64,000 nucleotides of DNA from Chlorocebus sabaeus (Eukaryota; Chordata; Mammalia; Primates; Cercopithecidae), in the NCBI RefSeq assembly GCF_047675955.1, contig NC_132911.1:76355133-76419132 (forward strand), in the 5' to 3' direction. The notes under the pieces are model-generated. The model had not been told where the DNA came from, did no database searches, and was given only the letters and a program-made list of their open reading frames with translations. Shown piece by piece: positions 57,248-64,000 of this stretch (within the stretch, counting starts at the first letter, position 1; every line of letters begins with the position of its first letter). Both the position numbers and the translations under genes were made by a program.

Positions 57248-57645
57248 TCTTACTTAGTCTGTTTGTGCTGCTGTCACAAACACCAGAGACTGGGTAATTT
57301 ATAAATAACAAAAATAAATTTCCTCACAGTTCTAGAGGCTGGGAATCTAAGATCAAGGCACCAGTAGGTTTGGTTTCTGATGAGGGCCTGGTCTCTTTAT
57401 TCAGCATGGTGCCTTGTTGCTATGTCCTCTGGAAGAAACAAGCACTGTGTCTTCACATGATGGAAGGCAGAAGGGCAGAAAGGGCTTTAAGCCTCTTTAT
57501 AATAGCACCTAATCACATTCATGGGGGCAAAACTCTCATGACTCAATCACTTCCCCAAAGGCCCCACCTCTCAATACTGTCACAATGGGCCTTAGGTTTC
57601 AACATATGAATGTTGAAGGGGACACAGACATTCCAACCGTAGCAC
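57248..57645 (-). repeat. MLT-type MaLR LTR, minus strand
   Basis: 'tcttacttagtctgtttgtgctgctgtcac', 'ctcacagttctagaggctgggaatctaagatcaaggcacc', 'tcatgactcaatcacttccccaaaggccccacctc' and 'gggacacagacattccaaccgtagca' give a near-complete reverse-complement LTR. Confidence 0.8.
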
Positions 57646-58499
57646 CATGTTATCTGATATTTTCAAACTCCTTTTGTGATTTTATTTATTCTAATTTTGA
57701 TATCTTGGTTCCTGGTGGCAATGATATTTTGAGCTATGGAATCTAAAGTGGTGGAGGAAAAAAAAAAAAGCACTTTTGTGCATGTAGGAGTGAAGGCAGG
57801 GACAAAAAGAGAGGCAGAATGTAAGAAAAACTTGGACTTTTGAAGAAGAAAGCCTTGACTTCAAATCATCTTCCTCAATAATTATTGATTTTGAGCAGTC
57901 ATTGAAATGTCTTGATCTCAGAATTGTCCCATGTAAGATTTGCATGATAATTCTCAACTAATAAAGTTGCTAAAATTGCATAAGGTGCCTAGGAAGAACA
58001 CCAAGTACATTGCTGGCACACAGGAGGCACTTGCAACAAGGATGTATTACTATTATTGCTGTTGTTATAAAGTTACTGAACCATGGAAGATTCATAGATG
58101 GCTGGAACTATTAAGTTTGAAAGGCATGGGTCATTTACTGAGCAAATCAAATTACCCTACCATCCTTAGCTACCTTCACTTCCCCTGACCCGATCAGCTT
58201 CCTTCCTCTTCAATCAGTGATGTGCTGGTGAATGTTTAACAACTGGTTTTCCAGGGAAGAAAAGTTTTTATTTGTAACATTTGCTGATTTCCATAAATAC
58301 CTCCATTACGGTTGATTTCAAACTACCAATGTGATGTCACTGAATGCAACATCAGGAAGAGGTGCACACAGTCTGGTCGTCCAAGTACATGTGTGGGCTC
58401 CAGCACTCCCCTGTCTTCAACTCAACTTGGAGAGGTCACTGTTTTGTTTTAATCATGTAAGTCTCTTCCATTCATTTGACTTCTCAATTCTGTAATCAG
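57646..58499. other. Unique sequence
   Basis: No gene or repeat recognised. Confidence 0.4.
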
Positions 58500-59010
58500 A
58501 TTACCAATTTAAATAAAATTTAATTATGCTTCACATGTGTACCACCCTACTACACCTCTAGCATCACCACTCAAAATCATTAAGTAGCTTTATTGCAAGG
58601 ATCTACATAATTTGGCCTTTTCTAACTGTTCAGAATCATGTCAGACACACTATTCTTTTTCCAAACTCCCAACTTTCATTCCAGTTATCTTTTCTGCTTC
58701 TCTTTTGGGTCTCAGCTTAATCAATTCTACAGGAAAGTCTTCCTGAGCTTTTGTCCAACTCCAGTACACAGAATATTTCTTTGTTATATTCTTTCACACA
58801 ACCAGGTTTCTTTCTCAAAGTACTTTTCCATCACTCAATCTTAAGAGTAATTATTGGGTTAATATCTGTTGTCCCACAGCATGTAAAATCTGCTGCATCA
58901 GGGACTGCACCTCTATTTTCTCTAGTACTAGAACCATCTTTGGGAAAGAATAGGTTCTTAATAAAAAGTTTTTGATTCAATGCATTTATGAATAAAGTCA
59001 TTTATTTACA
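58500..59010 (+). repeat. L2 LINE 3' region
   Basis: 'ttgcaaggatctacataatttggcc', 'cttctcttttgggtctcagcttaatc', 'aggaaagtcttcctgagc' and 'cagggactgcacctctattttctctagtactagaacc' follow the L2 3' order on the plus strand. Confidence 0.7.
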
Positions 59011-59029
59011 TCTATTATATCTAGTTGTT

Positions 59030-59396
59030 TGTATTAGTCCATTCTCATGCTGCTAATAAAGACGTATCTGAGACTGGGTAATTTATAAAGGAAAGAGGTT
59101 TAATTGACCCACAGTTCAGCATGGCTGGAGAGGCTTCAGGAAACTTACAATCATGGCATAAAGGGAAGCAAATACATGGTGGCAGGAAGGAGAAGTGCAG
59201 AGTGAAGCACGGTGGGGAAAGTCCATTATAAAACCATCAGATCTCGTGAGAATGCACTCACTATCACAAGAACAGCATAGAGGTAACCACCACCATGATT
59301 AAATTACCTCCCATTGGGTCCTTCCATGACACATGGTTATTATGGGAACTACAGTTCAAGATGAGATTTGAGTGGGGACACAGCCAAACCACATTA
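59030..59396 (-). repeat. MST-type MaLR solo LTR, minus strand
   Basis: 'tgtattagtccattctcatgctgctaataaagacg' to 'gtggggacacagccaaaccacatta'. A 5-bp duplication TTGTT flanks it (59025-59029 and 59397-59401). Confidence 0.88.
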
Positions 59397-59404
59397 TTGT
59401 TCAA

Positions 59405-59475
59405 TATGCATGTCAATTTTACCTAGCATGTATTGGATGCCTACTGTATGCCAGTCCTGTGTTGGGCATTTAAAA
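59405..59475 (-). repeat. L2/MIR-type scrap
   Basis: 'catgtattggatgcctactgtatgccagtcctgtgttgggc' is the antisense core shared by L2 and MIR3. Confidence 0.5.
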
Positions 59476-61555
59476 GCGTTATTTGTAATTCAACAAAATA
59501 TACAATATTCAATTTTTAAATTTATTTATTTGAGAAATTGTTTTTTTAGTGTCTACAATGTATAAGATTTGGCATTAGGAGCTTAGACTATGGGCTACTT
59601 GGTACAATATTGAACCTAAAATCCTTCGAGCAACAAAATGAACTATAATTTATTTAATATGTTTTAAATAGCTCTAAGAAGAACTCTATAAAATGGTGAA
59701 AATCAGTGATGTTTTAAAAATGTGTGGCCTCAATTCACCCACTAATTTACTACTAGTTTCAAAGGAAGAAAGAAACAATTTTTTTCTCTTGTTCTAAAGG
59801 ATTTGGGTCATTGAAAAAAGGTATCTTGTTGATTCATGAAAAAAGTGATTTGTTCAGTTTAGCAAAGATATTTTCAAGTTTTATGGTAACTCTGATGACA
59901 GATGGTCAGAAACACAAAAGAGATGAACATGTAGAGTTTAATGGAAGGAATTGAAATTACTGAGTTGGAAAGGGTTTGTATTTAGTGCCAAATGTAGCAC
60001 AGAAGCAAATGTATCAGTGCAAGGACACATTTATCAACTTAACACTTATCCATTGTGTGGCTAAATCCCACTTGACTGTAGTGAGCTTCTGCACTCAGTT
60101 GAATTGGCTGGAATCTCTTCATTTGTTTATTTTTGGATGTGAAAATCTGTGCCCGGCGCTCAAAAGTTCCTCTTGGTATACCAACCATATCAATTACCAA
60201 GCAAAAACAAAGGACAAAGGAAATAAGATAGTAATGACAAAAGCCTTAGATCCTTTTTCTCTAAGGTGGTGTTTCCAATCAATATGGCAGAACTAAGAAT
60301 GACTATAGAGGTCAGTCATCTGGCCAACACTTAACCCTCAGAGGACATTTTCTGGCTTTCTTTTTCCTTAAGTTCATATAAGCAAGGGGACAGGTTAAAT
60401 AAATCATACTTCATACTCCCTTTTTCATAATATTTTTATACAGACGAAGTCAGATTAACAGAAACATTCATTGAGGGAAAATCATTCAAATAAAGTAGAT
60501 AGCATGTTTGTAACAAGCTAGACACTATTTTACCATGTGAGTGTGTTGCTATTTTAGCCTATACACCCTCACAACACTTACATACCATAGCCAAGTTAGT
60601 GAGGTGACATATTAAGTAAAAATGGAAATAAACTGCCTGTAGCCTTATTAAAAACCAAAATATGTTAAAACTCTTGTGTCTTCAGTCATTTTCAGTGAAA
60701 CAAAAACAATAAACTCATCCCAGAGGACCTAAGTGTGATCACTAGATATAATACAAAAATGTAGATATGTAAGGTATGAAGGTAAGTAATATCAGAGAGA
60801 GACTTAGGTTATTCTTGCTTAGCTCCTAGTAAATTTATTTACTTAACTCTATAAACCAAGGTCAAGAGCTATGAACTTTATAGAATTCCTTACTAGATGT
60901 TGGTATTGTTCACTCATATGCTAGAGAGGATTAAAAGGCTTAAGCTAAATAAAGTGTCTGTGGAAAATTCTGTCATCTTCAGGACTGCACAGGGACTGCA
61001 GTGGATGAGTAGATGTTGGTCTTTGATTTTTCTTTTCTTCTTTTTTACTCTCTCTTTTCAACTCCATGGTTGGAACTCACAGTACAGGCTATCCTATTTT
61101 TAAAAAAGGGATTTTTAGTGCTCTCAAGATATTAAACCTAATAGCTTAACACATTCCATTTGAAATTTTTGTCTCCTTTTTAAAAGACTGTAATCCTGAA
61201 CTCAGTGGGTCAAAATTCTAGACAAAGAGCAGATAGGTCTAACATATGACATTTCCATTATGGCAACTTACATGTACATTAACATGTTATAGAGAAACCT
61301 ACTGAGAATATTCTAAGGTTACTTGCAGTTTTCTTTTTTTTCTTTTTTTAAACTTTTCCTGGTCTTTGACCCAGGTAATCAGTTAATTATGGGCTATGAT
61401 TTTTAGTGCAGATTCCCAAGCCTGTGGCATAATGCTATTTCAGGAGTTTAGGAAGAATGACTTGAAACAGGAAACAACAATTTCCAGTTGTCATTAAAAA
61501 ACTGATGTGTTCTGCCTATTACTCACCAACAATCCCTACCATTTAATTTTTTTTA
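59476..61555. other. Unique AT-rich sequence
   Basis: No recognised repeat or gene in 2 kb. The 106-codon frame at 59976-60296 has no motif that I know. A diverged MIR-like stretch may lie at 60490-60600. Confidence 0.35.
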
Positions 61556-61720
61556 CCCTTTATTAAGGAAAAACTCAAACATATACAAATAAAAAGGGAC
61601 AATATAGAAAAACCATTACTGATTCATAACCCAGCTCCACTAATTATTTCTACCTTCTTATTTCATCTATATTCTTCAATCTACCTCCCACTTCCCCTCC
61701 AGATTATTATTATTTTTTGA
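61556..61720 (-). repeat. Possible antisense L1M 3' end
   Basis: 'tttattaaggaaaaactcaaacatatac', 'aacccagctccactaattatttc' and 'cacttcccctccagattatt' resemble the antisense 3' end of an old L1M. Weak. Confidence 0.35.
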
Positions 61721-62109
61721 ATTTGTTTCCACAATTCCTTTGCATTTGTAGCTTGACTACAAGATACCACCTCTGAATGGTGTGGTTGCATGCCTTCTAC
61801 AAATAGAAATGTAAACATTCTTGTACATACGGAAGGTAAAGATGTATCATTATCTAGCTTTAATAGACAATTAGTCTGGCAAGGCAATTCCTGCCAAAGA
61901 GAAGAAATGCAGAGAACAATTTTGAAAACAAAGTCATCATTTCTTTCCATTGACTAGGTTTTAGCCAGCCTGATAGTCCTCCCTCTGTTAGGAACACAAC
62001 CACTTTCTTCTTTGCAGAGCATATTTCTTGTGGTTCTAGTAGAGGCAGCCCTGCCCTGCCCAGGATTGAACATGTGATCCAGGCTGTTAGAAGAACTCCT
62101 CCATTCCTA
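61721..62109. other. Diverged or unique sequence
   Basis: No supported feature; frames of 89-90 codons on the minus strand lack known motifs. Confidence 0.35.
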
Positions 62110-62299
62110 TAGTAATTAGACATGATTGGCACAGGACACGTGGGCCCGAGGGCAGAGGCTTGTATATTTCAGGAGATATGGGAGATTGGGAGCTATGAGG
62201 TCTGTGTGAACCTGAAGCTAACAGTCATCTTATCAGGCAGAAAGAGTCTGAGAATGAAGCAATACAGAAGAAAAAGAGGTGGAGACAGGAAGGGAGACA

Positions 62300-62350
<51 letters not shown>

Positions 62351-62480
62351 GAGAGAAAGAAACAGAGAGAGAAACAGAGAGAGAGTACACCATTTGGACA
62401 CTTGCATATACAGCTGTGCCTGAAGCACTCCTGAACTTTTCAGATGCATGAACCAATAAATTTTCTTAAACTATGTCTCT
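62110..62480 (+). repeat. Old interspersed repeat with (GA)n insertion
   Basis: 'gcagaaagagtctgagaatgaagcaatacag' before the tract, and 'gctgtgcctgaagcactcctgaacttttcagatgcatgaaccaataaatttt' after it, are blocks of a common mammalian LTR-like repeat whose name I am not sure of. It ends with AATAAA (62454). Confidence 0.5.
62301..62385. repeat. (GA)n microsatellite with GAAACA variants
   Basis: About 22 uninterrupted GA units then GAGAGAAACA-type units. Frames reading Arg-Glu or Leu-Ser repeats are translations of it. Confidence 0.9.
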
Positions 62481-62769
62481 CCATTTAAAACAGAAATAAT
62501 CTCAATACGGTAAATGTCTTCCAGCATTTTACTGGCCACCAGACATAGATACCACACTGTGAATTCATTCGCGTTCAGCTACCTGGAAACATGTTTCCTA
62601 CCAGCACTAACTAGGGCATGTGCCCCATGTAGGGCCACATCCATGAAGAGATGGGATATCAAGATAGTGAGAATCAAGATAGTGAGAATAGCATGTCCAA
62701 AACTGAAATCCTGACCTTTCCTTGCAATATATTTCTCCTTCCATATTTTCCATCCTATAAATGATATCT

Positions 62770-63150
62770 CCATTAATCAGTTGCATAAACTGGAAACTTA
62801 AGACCTATTCTTGCTTTTCTCACTCCTTCGTATACCACCAGCAATCTATTACTATGTCTTGTCTGTTCTATCTTCAAAGCACAGCTCAACTCCATCCACT
62901 TCTCTGCATATCTGCTGGCTCCACCATACCCAAGCTACATCAACACACATGCACTAAATCAACAGCAGCTTTGATCTCTGTGCTCTATTTCTGTTCCTCT
63001 GTAATCCATACTCTACCCAGATTGTTTGCTAAAATACTAGATTCTATAACTCTCTGCCTTAAAACCCATCGGTGCCTCTTCATCCCACATAGAATAATTT
63101 TCAAACCTCTTAGAACAGCCTGCAAGGCCTGTACGACCGAGTCCCTGAAT
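62770..63150 (+). repeat. L2 LINE fragment
   Basis: 'tcttcaaagcacagctcaactcc', 'gtaatccatactctacccagattgtttgctaaaatac', 'ccttaaaacccatcggtgcctcttcatcccacatagaataattttcaaacc' and 'tgcaaggcctgtacgacc' match L2 block order. The 131-codon frame at 62761-63156 is therefore repeat-derived, not a gene. Confidence 0.7.
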
Positions 63151-63708
63151 CTGTAGTAAACATTAACTGTAAAAAATAGCTTGCTACAAAAGTATACAGA
63201 TGAACAGGTTGGACTGTGTGGGACTACTATTTATATACTGCCCCCAAGACAGCAAGATCAATCTCTCCTCTTCCTCCTCCTCCTCAGCCTACTCAATGTG
63301 CACATGAAGATGAAGACCCTTATGATTATCCACTTCCACTTAACAAATGGTAAATATCTTTTCCTTATTATGTTTTTAGTAGCATTGTCTTTCTTATTGC
63401 GCCTACTTTATTTTAAGAATACAGCACATCATTGACATCATTGATAGTAGCTGCTTCCTCTAAGTGACCCACACCAGAAAAGGAAATAGAATATTTCGTG
63501 CAATGACTTAACTTCCTTGTGTTAGACTTGGTATCCCTTCAAGATTTTTTAAAGAGGTGAATAGAGGGAGTAACTCTTTCTGGAAGTTGAACAAATGGCT
63601 CTATGCTTCCCCTGCTTGCTTGCTATACTAAGTTGCATTTAGAATTTGGTTCTAAGAATTGCCTTCTCTTTTTTCCCCCCAATAGGTTGAGCTCTTTCCT
63701 TCTTGCCA
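63151..63708. other. Unique sequence
   Basis: A CTC-rich stretch at 63262-63288 is the only notable point; no gene. Confidence 0.4.
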
Positions 63709-63838
63709 TTTTTTAAAAAAAACTAGACAAGGCCTTGCTATGTTGTCCAGGCTGGACTCGAACTCTTGGGCTCAAGCAATCCTCTCTCCTCAGCCTACCA
63801 AGTGGCTGGGCTATAGGTGTGCACCACCACAACCAGAT
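63709..63838 (-). repeat. Free Alu monomer, minus strand
   Basis: 'aaggccttgctatgttgtccaggctggactcg', 'ggctcaagcaatcctctctcctcagcctaccaagtggctggg' and 'gtgcaccaccacaaccag' are one reverse-complement Alu arm. Confidence 0.8.
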
Positions 63839-64000
63839 TTTCTGGTTATTTTTAAATTAGATAAAACTGTAGATGATTCAGCCCTCCCCTCTCTCAAAAC
63901 ACTCCTAACAAGTAGGCAGTCTTCCGGCTTCTGCCTGAGCTGGGGGATTGAGGGTAGGTCACTAACTCTCAGTAGCTCCAATGTAGGTACTCAAACCAGT

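Noticed and set aside
62193..62456. Leu-Ser repeat and Arg-Glu repeat frames
   Set aside because: They are translations of the (GA)n tract.
62761..63156. 131-codon open frame on the plus strand
   Set aside because: It coincides with an L2 fragment and has no known domain.
1..64000. A new defence, toxin, CRISPR or operon-like system
   Set aside because: The sequence is primate nuclear DNA made mostly of dead retroelements. There are no bacterial-style gene clusters, no regular spacer arrays and no tRNA cloverleaf that I could see.

Overview
The window is primate nuclear DNA. It is AT-rich and CpG-poor, and about two thirds of it is recognisable interspersed repeats (Alu, L1, L2, MIR, MaLR LTRs, ERV9). 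The Alu at 43288-43590 has the sequence states of the cercopithecid AluYR group (GGCTCAAGCC, GCCGAGACGGG, ACTAGCCGGGCGAGG, GAGATCCGGCCACTG), so the source is most likely an Old World monkey such as a macaque, baboon or vervet rather than human. I found no intact protein-coding gene, no tRNA or rRNA gene and no CRISPR. The window reads as an intergenic or intronic repeat-rich region.

Layout. 1-5.4 kb: mostly unique DNA with old MIR and L2 pieces. 5.4-9.5 kb: an old L1M with 5' UTR, ORF1 and ORF2 remnants. 11-23 kb: the most layered region. An L1M with an inverted 5' part (12476-13838, resuming at 22077) was hit by two Alus and by an ERV9 provirus (13839-22072, LTR12-type LTRs, 4-bp GTGA duplication). 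A class II (HERV-K-like) solo LTR (18015-18986, 6-bp CCAGAG duplication) later landed in the ERV9 pol. 22.8-23.5 kb: an AluY and a 74-bp L1 3' end with a 5' inversion. 24.4-26.8 kb: a complete THE1 retrotransposon on the minus strand. 28.6-31.4 kb: an MLT1 LTR, an L2 3' end, a (TTTC)n tract and L1M/HAL1 pieces. 31.4-37.9 kb: a nearly full-length, dead L1PA/PB. 38-43 kb: HAL1, L2, Alu and MIR. 43-45.2 kb: an antisense L1M holding the AluYR and a young truncated L1. 45-53 kb: old LTR and L2 pieces, an MSTB-type LTR and an MST/MLT1 LTR. 53-57.1 kb: antisense L1M with two Alus, an MLT LTR and a probable retropseudogene of unknown parent. 57-64 kb: an MLT-type LTR, L2 pieces, an MSTA/MSTB LTR, a (GA)n tract and a free left Alu monomer.

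Nothing here works together as a gene system; all retroelement reading frames are broken. The main interest is insertion history. The L1 at 31.4-37.9 kb carries, between its target-site duplication and its 5' end, about 123 bp that closely match an L2 3' end only 2 kb upstream. Two separate L1 insertions show twin-priming inversions. Nested proviral insertions keep readable target-site duplications.
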